Of a stretch of DNA of 64,000 bases, positions 8,148 through 16,386 are shown in pieces (the stretch's first letter is position 1; the number at the start of each line of letters is the position of its first letter). Origin of the DNA: Acidobacteriaceae bacterium (GTDB taxonomy: Bacteria; Acidobacteriota; Terriglobia; Terriglobales; Acidobacteriaceae). Below the pieces are notes generated by a model. It did no database searches. It saw only the letters and a list, made by a program, of their open reading frames with translations, and was not told the origin of the DNA. Location: the NCBI GenBank assembly GCA_003134655.1, contig PLBY01000161.1:1-64000 (forward strand), written 5' to 3'. A program made the position numbers and the translations under genes.

Positions 8148-8684
8148 ATGGCTGACATCCGTCGTGGTCTGATTATCGTGAACACCGGTCCGGGTAAAGG
8201 CAAGACCACTGCGGCGATGGGAACCGCTCTTCGAGCCGTAGGTCAGGGGATGCGGGTGCTGATGCTGCAGTTCCTGAAGGGCTCGTGGCACTACGGCGAA
8301 CTCGATGCCGTGCAGGCCTTCGGCGACAAGTTTGTGATGAAGCAGATGGGCCGTGGCTTCGTGAAGGTCGGCGCCGAGAAGCCAGACCCGGAAGACATTC
8401 GCATGGTCGAAGAGGCCTGGGCCGAGGCCGATCAGGCGATTCAGTCGGGGAAATGGGATTTGGTCGTTCTCGACGAGATTAACTATGCCATCAGCTACGG
8501 CATGCTGGATCCGGCGAAGGTGGTCGAGAGCCTGAAGAAGAAGCCGGAGATGGTGCACGTCATCTTGACGGGCCGGAACGCGCACCCCACAATTGTCGAG
8601 GCCGCCGATACAGTGACGGAGATGCGCCAGGTGAAGCACGCGTATGAAAAGGGCGTGATGGCGCAGAGAGGAATCGAATACTAA
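8148..8684 (+). CDS. cobO: Cob(I)yrinic acid a,c-diamide adenosyltransferase
   Basis: The enzyme attaches the 5'-deoxyadenosyl group of ATP to the cobalt of corrinoids, making adenosylcobalamin intermediates in the cytoplasm (CobA/CobO/BtuR family). The P-loop is GPGKGKTTAAMGTALRA (residues about 14-30). QFLKGSWHYGE follows, then the Walker B-like segment WDLVVLDEINYAISYG, and ILTGRNAHPTIVEAADTVTE near the end, all in the family order. The length of 178 residues is standard. The start is ATG at 8148. No other cobalamin gene is nearby, which suggests corrinoid salvage, though the rest of the pathway may lie elsewhere. Confidence 0.95.
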   Translation: MADIRRGLIIVNTGPGKGKTTAAMGTALRAVGQGMRVLMLQFLKGSWHYGELDAVQAFGDKFVMKQMGRGFVKVGAEKPDPEDIRMVEEAWAEADQAIQSGKWDLVVLDEINYAISYGMLDPAKVVESLKKKPEMVHVILTGRNAHPTIVEAADTVTEMRQVKHAYEKGVMAQRGIEY

Positions 8685-8689
8685 CGTCG

Positions 8690-8770
8690 AGTACGCAGTA
8701 CTCAGTACTCGGTACCCAGTGGTCGCGGCGTCGGGTTCGAACTGAGTACTGAGTACAGGGTACTGACAAC
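8690..8770. repeat. Palindromic GTAC-rich repeat element
   Basis: The interval is built from repeats of AGTACTCAGTACTCGGTAC and its inverse ACTGAGTACTGAGTACAGG, with a short spacer, giving an inverted-repeat layout. Near-identical sequence occurs inside folC at 10576-10610. It fills the whole gap between cobO and accD, so it may also influence accD expression. Confidence 0.8.
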
Positions 8771-8777
8771 TGTTTTT

Positions 8778-9620
8778 ATGGCTTGGTTTAAACGCGAAGC
8801 CGGCGAGCTCGACACTTCGGGCGAGAAAAAAGTCCGCACCGAAGGGCTGTGGGTGAAGTGTGAGAACTGCCGGCAGATCATCTGGAAGAAGGATCTGGAA
8901 GAGAACATGAACGTCTGTCCGAAGTGCGACAAGCACTTTCGAATCGACGCCCGGACCCGGCTCGCGCAACTGCTCGACAACAACCAGTACGAGACGTTCG
9001 ACGGGGACATTGCCTCGACCGATCCGCTGAAGTTCGTGGACTTGAAGCCGTATTCGTCGCGGCTGAAGCAGGCGCAGGCGGACACGGGCCTGAACGACGC
9101 CGTCATCAATGCTCATGGCAAGCTGATGGGGCGGCCTGTGGTGGCGAGTGTAATGGAGTATGCCTTCATCGGTGGCAGCATGGGCGCGGTTGTGGGCGAG
9201 GCGATTACCCGAGCCGTGGAACGTGCCGCCCATTCGCGTACGCCTCTGATTATTGTGTCGGCATCGGGCGGCGCTCGCATGATGGAGGGCGTGATCAGCC
9301 TGATGCAGCTGGCGAAGATTTCCGCGGCGCTGGCACGGCTCGATAAGGCCAAGGTTCCCTACATCTCTTTGCTCACCGATCCGACCACTGGCGGAGTGAC
9401 CGCGTCGTTTGCCATGCTGGGCGACCTGAATATCGCGGAGCCGGGAGCGCTGATTGGTTTCGCCGGGCCGCGGGTGATTGAGCAGACGATCCGGCAGAAG
9501 CTGCCGCCCGGCTTCCAGCGCAGCGAGTTCCTTCTGCAACACGGGATGCTGGACGCAGTCGTTCCCCGCAAAGAGCTGAAGCCCTATATCGCGCGCGCAC
9601 TGGATTTTATGGTGGCGTGA
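8778..9620 (+). CDS. accD: Acetyl-CoA carboxylase carboxyltransferase subunit beta
   Basis: AccD, with AccA, moves the carboxyl group from carboxybiotin to acetyl-CoA to make malonyl-CoA for fatty-acid synthesis. The N-terminal zinc ribbon is intact: CENC at about residue 28 and CPKC at about residue 47. The crotonase-fold core is recognisable from PVVASVMEYAFIGGSMGAVV, SASGGARMMEGVISLMQLAK and LTDPTTGGVTASFAMLGDL (oxyanion-hole region). The length of 280 residues is typical. The start is ATG at 8778. folC follows 240 bases downstream, a common accD-folC pairing, but repeats have expanded the gap. accA is not in the window. Confidence 0.97.
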   Translation: MAWFKREAGELDTSGEKKVRTEGLWVKCENCRQIIWKKDLEENMNVCPKCDKHFRIDARTRLAQLLDNNQYETFDGDIASTDPLKFVDLKPYSSRLKQAQADTGLNDAVINAHGKLMGRPVVASVMEYAFIGGSMGAVVGEAITRAVERAAHSRTPLIIVSASGGARMMEGVISLMQLAKISAALARLDKAKVPYISLLTDPTTGGVTASFAMLGDLNIAEPGALIGFAGPRVIEQTIRQKLPPGFQRSEFLLQHGMLDAVVPRKELKPYIARALDFMVA

Positions 9621-9858
9621 AGCTATCAGCTATCAGCCGTCAGCTAGCTCCTTAATTTCGATCGTAGAATCGATCCTTCTCTGTGTCCTCCGTGTCCTCT
9701 GTGGTTCGATTAAGCACTAACCACAGAGGACACGGAGTACACAGAGGCCACGGTGAGCTGCGATCCTCAGATTCACTCCCCCACTTTTTCAGTCGTCCCC
9801 AAGGCTGATAATCTGAGAGATCGAGCTGAAAGCTGACCGCTGATAGCTGAGAGCTTCC
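9616..9858. repeat. Nested inverted repeats between accD and folC
   Basis: Two layers are visible. Outer arms rich in AGCTATCAGC (9621-9650) and CTGATAGCTGAGAGCT (9838-9855) are roughly inverted. Inside them, 9680-9706 (CTCTGTGTCCTCCGTGTCC) pairs with 9720-9750 (CCACAGAGGACACGGAG). The inner element belongs to the same family as 32603-32680 and 47977-48012. The arrangement suggests one repeat inserted in another. folC probably depends on a promoter within or beyond this structure. Confidence 0.75.
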
Positions 9859-9860
9859 CC

Positions 9861-11255
9861 ATGTCCTACGAAACCGCCGTCGCGAGCATGTTTGCGCTGG
9901 GGCACGAGTTGGCCCAGACGCCGTCGAACAAGTTCGACCTGGCGCACATGCGTGTGTTGCTTAGGGCGATGAATCATCCCGAGCGGGCGTTTTCCAGCGT
10001 GCTGATTGCAGGGACGAACGGGAAAGGTTCGACGGCGGCGACGCTGGCCTCGATCCTGCAAGCTTCGAGGTTGAAGACTGGCCTCTACACCTCGCCGCAT
10101 CTGGTGCGGATCAACGAACGCATTCGCGTGAACGGAGAAGAAATCAGTGACGATGATTTTGCCCGACTGCATGGAGAAGTGGATCGCGTCGCGGAGAAAC
10201 TCGTCGGCGAGGGACAGCTGCCCTGGCATCCCAGCTTTTTCGAAATGATGACGGCGATTGCGTTTGCGCACTTTGCGGGCGAGCGGGTGGCAATTGCTGT
10301 CCTCGAAGTTGGCATGGGCGGGCGCCTCGATGCGACTAATGTCGTGGAGCCGCTGGTCAGCGTGATTGCCGACATTTCGCTCGACCATCAGAAATTTCTC
10401 GGCAATACCGTGGGCGAGATCGCTCGCGAGAAGGTGGGGATCATCCGCCTTGGTGGCGTGGTCGTGACTCTGCCGCAGCAACCTGAGGCCAACGACGTCA
10501 TCGGCAATACGATTCTCGATCTGGGGGCGAAGGGAGTCAGTGCGGTGCAGTATGTGCCTCCGGTGTCGCCGGGGAGTACTCAGTACTCAGTACTCGGTAC
10601 TCAGAGAACTTCATCTTCCGCTGAGCGCGTGGAGAACGATGACGCTGCTCAGTACCGTCAGGAATATCCGCTGCAGGTGATGGGGACGGAGATTCTTGTG
10701 GAGACGCCTCTGGTGGGGCGGCACCAGTTGCGAAACGTGGCGCTAGCCGTCGCTGCGGCGGAAGAGGTGTCGAAACTGGGATTTGCCGGCATCACGCCGG
10801 AATCGATCGAACGTGGAATCCGCGAGACGCGGTGGCCTGGACGCTTCCACGTACTCGCAGCGCGGGCTGGCTGGCCTGAGATTGTGCTCGATGTGGCTCA
10901 TAATCCGGCGGGTGCGTGGGCCCTCCGCTCCGCCCTTTCGGAGCGCTATGACGACCGTCCGCTGATTTTCGTTTTCGGGGCGATGCGTGACAAGGCAATC
11001 TCAGAGATGACGGACATCCTGTTTCCGCTGGCCGAGCGGGTGATCGCCACGAGGCCTGACAATCCGAGGGCGGCGTCGCCGGAAGAGATTCAGCAAGCCG
11101 GCAGCCGCACAGGGGCTGAGATTGAAGCGGTTGCCGAGGTCGGAGCGGCGCTGGAGCGGGCTCGAGGAGTCGCGGGACCTAAGGCGGTCATGGTGGTAAC
11201 GGGGTCGATCTATCTGGTTGGGGAAGCGATGCGGCTACTCCGAGTGAGGATTTGA
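9861..11255 (+). CDS. folC: Bifunctional folylpolyglutamate/dihydrofolate synthase
   Basis: FolC adds L-glutamate to dihydropteroate and polyglutamate tails to folates, using ATP in the cytoplasm. The N-terminal Mur-ligase-like domain has the P-loop GTNGKGSTAATLASIL (about residues 51-66), the substrate loop LYTSPHLVRINERI and the metal-binding segment EVGMGGRLDATNVV. The C-terminal domain begins near WPGRFHVL and includes LDVAHNPAGAWAL. At 464 residues it is longer than usual (about 430) because a GTAC-type repeat is inserted in frame at about residues 236-250, encoding STQYSVLGTQ. The flanking sequence is intact, so activity is probably kept. The start is ATG at 9861. Confidence 0.95.
   Translation: MSYETAVASMFALGHELAQTPSNKFDLAHMRVLLRAMNHPERAFSSVLIAGTNGKGSTAATLASILQASRLKTGLYTSPHLVRINERIRVNGEEISDDDFARLHGEVDRVAEKLVGEGQLPWHPSFFEMMTAIAFAHFAGERVAIAVLEVGMGGRLDATNVVEPLVSVIADISLDHQKFLGNTVGEIAREKVGIIRLGGVVVTLPQQPEANDVIGNTILDLGAKGVSAVQYVPPVSPGSTQYSVLGTQRTSSSAERVENDDAAQYRQEYPLQVMGTEILVETPLVGRHQLRNVALAVAAAEEVSKLGFAGITPESIERGIRETRWPGRFHVLAARAGWPEIVLDVAHNPAGAWALRSALSERYDDRPLIFVFGAMRDKAISEMTDILFPLAERVIATRPDNPRAASPEEIQQAGSRTGAEIEAVAEVGAALERARGVAGPKAVMVVTGSIYLVGEAMRLLRVRI
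10576..10612. repeat. GTAC-type repeat inserted in folC
   Basis: The stretch AGTACTCAGTACTCAGTAC with the following CGGTACTCAG matches the repeat upstream of accD (8696-8720) over about 20 bases. Here it lies inside the folC reading frame, keeps the frame, and encodes STQYSVLGTQ in a loop between the two folC domains. Confidence 0.8.
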
Positions 11256-11292
11256 GGCTCATCCAGCCAGCAGTTTCCCCTAGAATGGAAGT

Positions 11293-12141
11293 GTGCAGGA
11301 AGTGAAGTCATCTGTCGATCACGTGGAAAGCGGCCAGTATGAGAGCGGTCCCCAGGCTGTGCCGGTCGCTTCGTCGTTGGCCCCAACACGCTTCAGTCCC
11401 CACGCCATTCCACGGTTGAAGCACGGCTGGCTGAGTCGGCTGCGCTCGTACTTCGTCCTCGATCCGCTCATCTGGCTTTACACGCTGGTGATGGGACTGC
11501 TGGCGATCCCCGGCGGCGTGTTTGACCGCAGTGGACGGCGGCTACACTGGTTCTCGTACGCCTGGTCGTGGCTGATCATGAAGACGATCTGGTCGCCCGT
11601 GAAAGTGATCGGGCTCGACAAGATCGACACTTCGAAGTCGCACGTCTATGCCGTGAATCATGCGTCGGCGCTCGACATTCCGGTGCTCTACACGTATCTC
11701 CCGTTTCAGTTCCGGATTGCGTTCAAGAAAGAGTTGTTGGCGTATCCGGTGGTGGGCTGGCAGTTGAAGCGCTCAGGGCAGGTCTGCATCGACCAGCAGA
11801 ACCCTTCCCACTCGATCAGCAGCATCCGCGCGGCGTTGAAGGGACTGAAGGCTGGGTTGCCTCTGGTGATTTATCCAGAGGGTGGTCGCACGCCGGACGG
11901 AGAGATTAAACCATTTTTGTCGGGAGCGTTCTTTCTGGCAATCAAGGCGCAGGTGGACATCGTCCCAGTCGCGCTAGTGGGTACCTACGAATTGCTGCCC
12001 ATGAATACCTACCACATCAAGTGCCGCCCGCTGGAGATGCGGGTAGGAGAGCCGATTTCGACGACGGGGCTGACGATGAAGGATCTGGAATCGCTTTCGG
12101 CGCGAGTGCAGAAGTCAGTTGAGGACTTGTACTACCGCTGA
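11293..12141 (+). CDS. 1-acyl-sn-glycerol-3-phosphate acyltransferase (PlsC family)
   Basis: This membrane-associated enzyme transfers an acyl chain to lysophosphatidate or a similar lysophospholipid, giving phosphatidic acid. Block I is NHASALD (the HX4D catalytic pair) at about residue 116. FKKELLAYPVVGWQL and SGQVCIDQQN follow as blocks II and III, and YPEGGRTPDGEIKPFLSGAF supplies the glycerol-phosphate-binding PEGxR block. A hydrophobic segment (LDPLIWLYTLVMGLLAIPGG) precedes the catalytic part. The N-terminal 45 residues are extra and have no recognisable domain. The start is GTG at 11293, with a second GTG nine bases on. The gene lies 37 bases after folC, probably in the same operon. 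Confidence 0.9.
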   Translation: MQEVKSSVDHVESGQYESGPQAVPVASSLAPTRFSPHAIPRLKHGWLSRLRSYFVLDPLIWLYTLVMGLLAIPGGVFDRSGRRLHWFSYAWSWLIMKTIWSPVKVIGLDKIDTSKSHVYAVNHASALDIPVLYTYLPFQFRIAFKKELLAYPVVGWQLKRSGQVCIDQQNPSHSISSIRAALKGLKAGLPLVIYPEGGRTPDGEIKPFLSGAFFLAIKAQVDIVPVALVGTYELLPMNTYHIKCRPLEMRVGEPISTTGLTMKDLESLSARVQKSVEDLYYR

Positions 12142-12173
12142 TTCTCCCATCCATCGCCTCGGCGGGTATCTGC

Positions 12174-12974
12174 CTAGGCCGCCTTCGAAGCTTCATCGCA
12201 TCGCTGCTGGTAGTGCTCGCGCCCGCGCTGGTAGCCGCGGGTAAACGCTTCTTCGACTTTTTTGCCCGGGTGTTCGCGCTGAACGTCTTCCAGAGCGGCG
12301 TCCATTGCGGCCGAGACCTGGTCGAATTCCATGCAGCGGGTGCGCGCATTGAGCGCCGCCTCGAAGCCACGGCGGAAATATTCTTCGTCCTCGGCGAAGC
12401 TCTTGCCTGATTGCGAGTAGTGGCTTTCTTCGGCGCTGCGCAAGCCGATCCACCATTGCTCGCGGGCGGCATCGATCGACTCGGCGCCTTGCGCCTTCAT
12501 CAGTTCGCGGAGAAGCGACGCCTGCTGTTTGTCCCCGGTGAGGACGATCACCACGCTCCGGCCCTGGCGCAGAGCGTCTTCGTAGACGAAGATTTCATCT
12601 TCCGGCAGTCCCTCGGTGGTGGAGTTCTCCAACTCGTTGCCTGCAACTGCGCCAATCGTGGCCCCTGCCGCTCCGAGGACCGCGGCTCCCAGAAGGCCGA
12701 CCGCCGTGATGGGGCCGAGCCCCGGCACCAGGGCCATCAGGAGCGAGCCGCCAGCGAATCCGACGCCTCCGCCGGCCAGCGCACCAATCGCTTTCCCCAT
12801 GCCCGGCTGCTCGGCAGCATCGCTGGGAACCGCCAGCATCTCTTTATTTACTTGGTCCACGGTGCCGGGAGTCAGGAGCGTGACCCGGTCGGCCGGAATG
12901 CCCGCCTTGAGCACTTCGCTTACCACGTTCTCTGCATGGGCTCGCGTTTTGAAGACTCCACTGATTGCTTCCAT
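12174..12974 (-). CDS. Hypothetical stress-type protein with glycine-zipper segment
   Basis: The product has 266 residues in three parts. Residues 1-60 resemble the short ferredoxin-like domain of general-stress/YflT-like proteins (EAISGVFKTRAHAENVVSEV, with GIPADRVTLLTPG). Residues about 60-125 form a Gly/Ala-rich hydrophobic zipper (ALAGGGVGFAGGSLLMALV and GLLGAAVLGAAGATIGAVAG). The C-terminal 140 residues are soluble, rich in Glu, Arg and Ala, probably helical, with aromatic pairs (REQWWIGLRSAEESHY). Similar layouts occur in proteins annotated only as hypothetical or stress-related, and the function is unknown. The start is ATG at 12974. It converges with the acyltransferase gene upstream. 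Confidence 0.75.
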   Translation of the reverse strand: MEAISGVFKTRAHAENVVSEVLKAGIPADRVTLLTPGTVDQVNKEMLAVPSDAAEQPGMGKAIGALAGGGVGFAGGSLLMALVPGLGPITAVGLLGAAVLGAAGATIGAVAGNELENSTTEGLPEDEIFVYEDALRQGRSVVIVLTGDKQQASLLRELMKAQGAESIDAAREQWWIGLRSAEESHYSQSGKSFAEDEEYFRRGFEAALNARTRCMEFDQVSAAMDAALEDVQREHPGKKVEEAFTRGYQRGREHYQQRCDEASKAA

Positions 12975-13107
12975 AAGTCACCTCTCTACTTTCGACACTA
13001 TAGGATCAAGGTCTTGGATGCCAGGAGCCCCTGCGATAGCTACATGAAATTTTGCACCAATTCTCCCCCCTTCCGTAACCTTTTCGCTGGCCGAAGCGTT
13101 TACCCTA

Positions 13108-13683
13108 ATGCAAGACCAAACCGCGGAGATTTCGTTGAAGGCTCTGAAGAAAGAAGCGGACGAGCGGCTTCTGATCGAGGCTGCGCAGAAGGACCCCGCC
13201 TGCTTTGCCGACCTTTACGAAATCAATTTTGAGCGCGTATATGCCTACGTCGTCAAGCGCGTGCGCGACCGGGCTGAGACGGAAGACCTGACGGCGGAGG
13301 TCTTTCACCAGGCGCTGGCAAACTTGAAGCGGTTTGAATGGCGGGGAATTCCGTTCGCGGCGTGGCTTTTTCGGATCGCGGCGAACCTGATTTCGGACCG
13401 CTGGCAGCGTTCAGGGCGGGAAGTGGCAGACGATTCGGGGATCATCGATTCTGTGCAAGCGAGTCCGGCGGAAATCGAAGAAGTCGAGCGCCGGGCCACC
13501 TTGTTTCGCCTGGTGGATACGTTGCCGGCCGAACAGCGGCGTGTGGTCGTGCTGCGGTTTGTCGAGCAGAAGAGCATTAAAGAAGTGGCGCGCGAGGTCC
13601 GCAAGACTGAGGGTGCGGTGAAACAACTACAGTTCCGCGCGCTCAGCAGCCTGCGGGCGCGTATGGAGGGTGCCGATGCCTAA
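13108..13683 (+). CDS. ECF RNA polymerase sigma factor
   Basis: This is a 191-residue sigma-70-family factor of the extracytoplasmic-function class. Region 2 runs over about residues 30-95: FADLYEINFERVYAYVVKRV, AETEDLTAEVFHQALANL and FAAWLFRIAANLISDRW, covering core binding and -10 recognition. Region 4 runs over about residues 128-185: LPAEQRRVVVLRFVEQKSIK and EVARE with KTEGAVKQLQFRALSSLR, the helix-turn-helix that reads the -35 element. The start is ATG at 13108. The downstream gene begins inside its last codons (ATGCCTAA overlap), so the two products are translationally coupled. No classical anti-sigma factor with a membrane segment is present. Confidence 0.92.
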   Translation: MQDQTAEISLKALKKEADERLLIEAAQKDPACFADLYEINFERVYAYVVKRVRDRAETEDLTAEVFHQALANLKRFEWRGIPFAAWLFRIAANLISDRWQRSGREVADDSGIIDSVQASPAEIEEVERRATLFRLVDTLPAEQRRVVVLRFVEQKSIKEVAREVRKTEGAVKQLQFRALSSLRARMEGADA

Positions 13684-15169
13684 GCGCTCTCTGAACCCGG
13701 GGAATCCCGACACGAAGCAGATTGAACAGCTCAACCAGGCTGTCGAGGCGATGCTGTCGCGGGCGGATGGCAAGGCTCCGAAGGTGGCGGCGGGCATTGA
13801 GCCTCTGCTTCGGATTGCGGCCGGTCTGCGCGACCTGCCGCGCGAGAGCTTCAAGGCCCGATTGAAGTCCGAATTAGAAGGGAAAAAGCGTATGTCGACC
13901 GTTGCTGAACCCGTCCCAGCTGTTCGCATGACGGCATCACCCAGGTTAGCGTTCCGAGACCCCGCAAAAGCGATCGAGTTCTACCAGCGCGCTCTGGGCG
14001 CGAAAGAAACTTTCCGCTTCGAGGTTGGAGGACAAATCCCACACGCCGAAATCATGATCGGCGATTCGACCATCAATATAGCCGGCGAATGGCCCGAGGG
14101 AGGCCGCTTCAGCGCCGAAACGCTAGGGCACTCGCCAGTTTCGATGTCCATCCAGGTCGACGATGTAGATGCGTTTACGGAACATGCCGTGGCGGCCGGG
14201 ATGAAGCTGGTGCGCGCCGCTCAGACCCAGTTCTACGGACATCGCGATGCTCTGCTTCAGGATCCCTTTGGCTACTCGTGGTCCCTGGTCACGGTGATAG
14301 AAGAGATGTCCGTCGACGAGATGCATCGGCGCATGCAGGGGATGACCAAGGGGCCCGAGGGCGGCAAGATGCCAGAACCGAAGAACGCCGTGAGCCCGGT
14401 TCCGAAGGGCTATCGCACGGTCACCCCGTATCTGGTTGTGCCTGACGTCGACGCGGTGATCAACCTGGTGAAGAAGACGTTCGGTGGCGAAGAGATCTTC
14501 CGCGCAGTCGGATCGGCGGGCGGCTACCACTGCGAGGTGCGCGTGGAAGATTCCATGCTGATGATTGGCGGTGGTGGCACAGGAGTGGCGTGGAAGGGCG
14601 AGCCGATGCTGGGTGCGTTCCACGTGTATGTTCGTGATTGCGACGCCGCCTACAAGCGCGCGTTGGAAGCAGGTGGGAAGTCGCTCACCGAACCCGCCGA
14701 CCAGTTCTATGGCGAGCGCTCGGCTGGCGTGATCGATGCGGCGGGCAATCACTGGTACATCGCGACCGCTAAGGCGAGCGGCTACAAGTCGGAGGGCGCG
14801 CCAGCAATTCAGCCCTATATGCACCCGCTGCGAGTGGACCCGGTGATGAACTTCCTGAAGCGCGCTTTCGGGGCAGAAGACTTGGGGCGGTACACGTCGC
14901 CCGATGGTGTTGTGCACCACATGACGATCAACATCGGCGACTCGCACCTGGAGATGGGCGAAGCACAGGGGCCGTATCAGCCGATGAAGTCGATGTTCTA
15001 CCTGTATGTGCCGAACGTGGATGATGTATACCGGACGGCCCTGGCAGCGGGCGCGAAGTCAATGAACGAGCCTGCGGACCAGCCTTACGGCGACCGGGTC
15101 GGCGCAGTGACCGACATCTTTGGCAATCAGTGGTGGATCGCGACGCACGTCAGGGATATGCGAACCTAG
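13676..15169 (+). CDS. Three-domain VOC (glyoxalase/PhnB-like) protein coupled to a sigma factor
   Basis: The product of 497 residues begins with about 75 residues not found in glyoxalases (QIEQLNQAVEAMLSRADGK and LLRIAAGLRDLPRESFKARL), resembling short segments often found after ECF sigma genes. Three vicinal-oxygen-chelate domains of the PhnB/DUF1428-like type follow, at about residues 85-210, 243-370 and 376-495. Each has the pattern AIEFYQRALGA or its equivalent, a GD-S-I/L strand and a closing QFYGxRxxxxxDPFG-like segment. Such domains bind small ligands or metal and may act as resistance or lyase proteins. The ATG at 13676 overlaps the sigma gene stop. A role as ligand-sensing partner of the sigma factor is inference. 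Confidence 0.85.
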   Translation: MPKRSLNPGNPDTKQIEQLNQAVEAMLSRADGKAPKVAAGIEPLLRIAAGLRDLPRESFKARLKSELEGKKRMSTVAEPVPAVRMTASPRLAFRDPAKAIEFYQRALGAKETFRFEVGGQIPHAEIMIGDSTINIAGEWPEGGRFSAETLGHSPVSMSIQVDDVDAFTEHAVAAGMKLVRAAQTQFYGHRDALLQDPFGYSWSLVTVIEEMSVDEMHRRMQGMTKGPEGGKMPEPKNAVSPVPKGYRTVTPYLVVPDVDAVINLVKKTFGGEEIFRAVGSAGGYHCEVRVEDSMLMIGGGGTGVAWKGEPMLGAFHVYVRDCDAAYKRALEAGGKSLTEPADQFYGERSAGVIDAAGNHWYIATAKASGYKSEGAPAIQPYMHPLRVDPVMNFLKRAFGAEDLGRYTSPDGVVHHMTINIGDSHLEMGEAQGPYQPMKSMFYLYVPNVDDVYRTALAAGAKSMNEPADQPYGDRVGAVTDIFGNQWWIATHVRDMRT

Positions 15170-15260
15170 TTGGCGAACGACCCCATGTCCGTTTCCGCAC
15201 AGAGGATTCCCACCACAGAACTGGGGATCGAGGCAAACACAGGGCCGGAAAACCAGACGA

Positions 15261-15425
15261 TTAGGGTTTTTCCGTCGCTTCTCTCACGATCCGGACAGCG
15301 CCTTGGCTGAAGTTCTCGCGCGGCTTGCGCTTGCTGGGACTTTGCTCTGGTCGCGCTTCGGTCCGCTTTTCAACTTGATCGGCCTGTCGCAATGCTTTGT
15401 CGAATTTTGTTCGCTTCTCTGACAT
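15261..15425 (-). CDS. Small basic hypothetical protein (54 aa)
   Basis: This reading frame is short but has good features: AGGA about ten bases before ATG at 15425, and a highly charged product beginning MSEKRTKFDKALRQADQVEK and ending in SQGAVRIVREATEKP. No hydrophobic segment is present. I do not know the family. It lies in the gap after the VOC gene, beside another small minus-strand gene at 15485-15646; both may be small stress-associated proteins, but that is inference. Confidence 0.45.
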   Translation of the reverse strand: MSEKRTKFDKALRQADQVEKRTEARPEQSPSKRKPRENFSQGAVRIVREATEKP

Positions 15426-15484
15426 ACCTGTAGCTTCCTACAGGGCGCACCCGATTGCGCCCCTTGGGGATTTCAAGGAGAGGC

Positions 15485-15646
15485 CTAGTTCGAATCTAAT
15501 TCACGAACTGCTCTGGCGTAATCGTCCGTCGCCTTCCTTAACTCGGTGCCAAGGTGGTTCGGATCTTGCGCACCGGCCTTCTTGAGAGATTCCAGAACCT
15601 CGTTCACCTTCTTCTCGGCTGATCTTACTTCCTCAATGGTTGACAT
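15485..15646 (-). CDS. Small helical hypothetical protein (53 aa)
   Basis: The product begins MSTIEEVRSAEKKVNEVLES and continues through LKKAGAQDPNHLGTELRKAT, ending in YARAVRELDSN. The heptad-like spacing of Val, Leu and Ala suggests a two-helix hairpin. The start is ATG at 15646; a longer in-frame version to 15682 adds 12 residues but is less likely. The function is unknown. The cytochrome gene lies just upstream in the same direction. Confidence 0.6.
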   Translation of the reverse strand: MSTIEEVRSAEKKVNEVLESLKKAGAQDPNHLGTELRKATDDYARAVRELDSN

Positions 15647-15695
15647 GACGATGCCGCTCTTTCCCCTCGGTTGTTCGATCAAAATCGCACGCTAC

Positions 15696-16127
15696 CTATT
15701 TTTGCTGGATCGACTCCATGTGCCTGGTGATTGCGTCCAACCTCACTTCTCCCCAGTCTTGGTCCGATTCGACCTCATGGAAGATTGGTCCCCAAATCGG
15801 CATCTCTCGATCACCTTGGGAGAGCAATCCGGTTCTTTCCCCTTCGATGATTTCCTTTACACGCTGGTACGGAAACTTTCCGCCACTCCTTTGTGAGATT
15901 AGGGTCACATCGGGAACAGCATGCTTGAGGACGACGGAGTCTGGTCCATGCCCTCGTCCATCCGTTCCATGACATACGGCGCAGTGGTATTGAAAAATCC
16001 TCGCTCCCTCGACGGTGTCACGCGCCGACGGCGTCGTCTTATCCTGCTTCTGAGCTGCCGGCAAGAGAACAGCCGGCAGAAGAATCAGGCACAGAATGAG
16101 CATTGACCATCGTTCTTGCCGGTGCAT
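15696..16127 (-). CDS. Secreted c-type cytochrome
   Basis: This is a 143-residue monohaem cytochrome c. The start is ATG at 16127, behind a near-perfect GGAGGTG ribosome site; an in-frame extension to 16271 is not needed. A signal peptide (SMLILCLILLPAVLLPAAQ) directs export. The haem attachment site CAVCHG follows at about residue 48 with GTDGRGHGPDS. The likely sixth ligand is the Met of DREMPIWGPIF, about 65 residues later. The layout matches class I periplasmic electron carriers; the partner is unknown. A Crp/Fnr-type palindrome lies about 155 bases upstream (16281-16294), hinting at redox or energy-state control. Confidence 0.88.
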   Translation of the reverse strand: MHRQERWSMLILCLILLPAVLLPAAQKQDKTTPSARDTVEGARIFQYHCAVCHGTDGRGHGPDSVVLKHAVPDVTLISQRSGGKFPYQRVKEIIEGERTGLLSQGDREMPIWGPIFHEVESDQDWGEVRLDAITRHMESIQQK

Positions 16128-16280
16128 AACGCACCTCCGTGTATAGCCGCTTTCAGTTAAGGACGTTGTGAGAATCCTAGGTCGCCTACGGGGGTGCTGC
16201 ATCCCAATCGGTGGGAACTGCACTTCGGGGAGGCGAGACTGTATTCGAGACAATGCTGCGCGGATGAGCACGTCATGTCA

Positions 16281-16294
16281 GTGACGTGGGTCAC
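16281..16294. promoter_or_regulatory. Crp/Fnr-type palindrome upstream of cytochrome gene
   Basis: GTGACGTGGGTCAC is a 5-4-5 palindrome close to the Crp/Fnr-family half-site pair (TGTGA/TCACA). It lies between the H-box protein gene and the c-type cytochrome gene, upstream of the latter. A close match, GTGACTTAGGTCAC, occurs at 23604-23617; both are preceded by TCA and followed by A. The regulator is not identified in the window. Confidence 0.45.
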
Positions 16295-16386
16295 ATCTGC
16301 TTCGCGGTGAGCGCCAGGAGCCACCACGGTTTCAACTTCGACGATTACGCCGATTGGCTAGATTGCGTTCGGCTGCAAATACTGCG

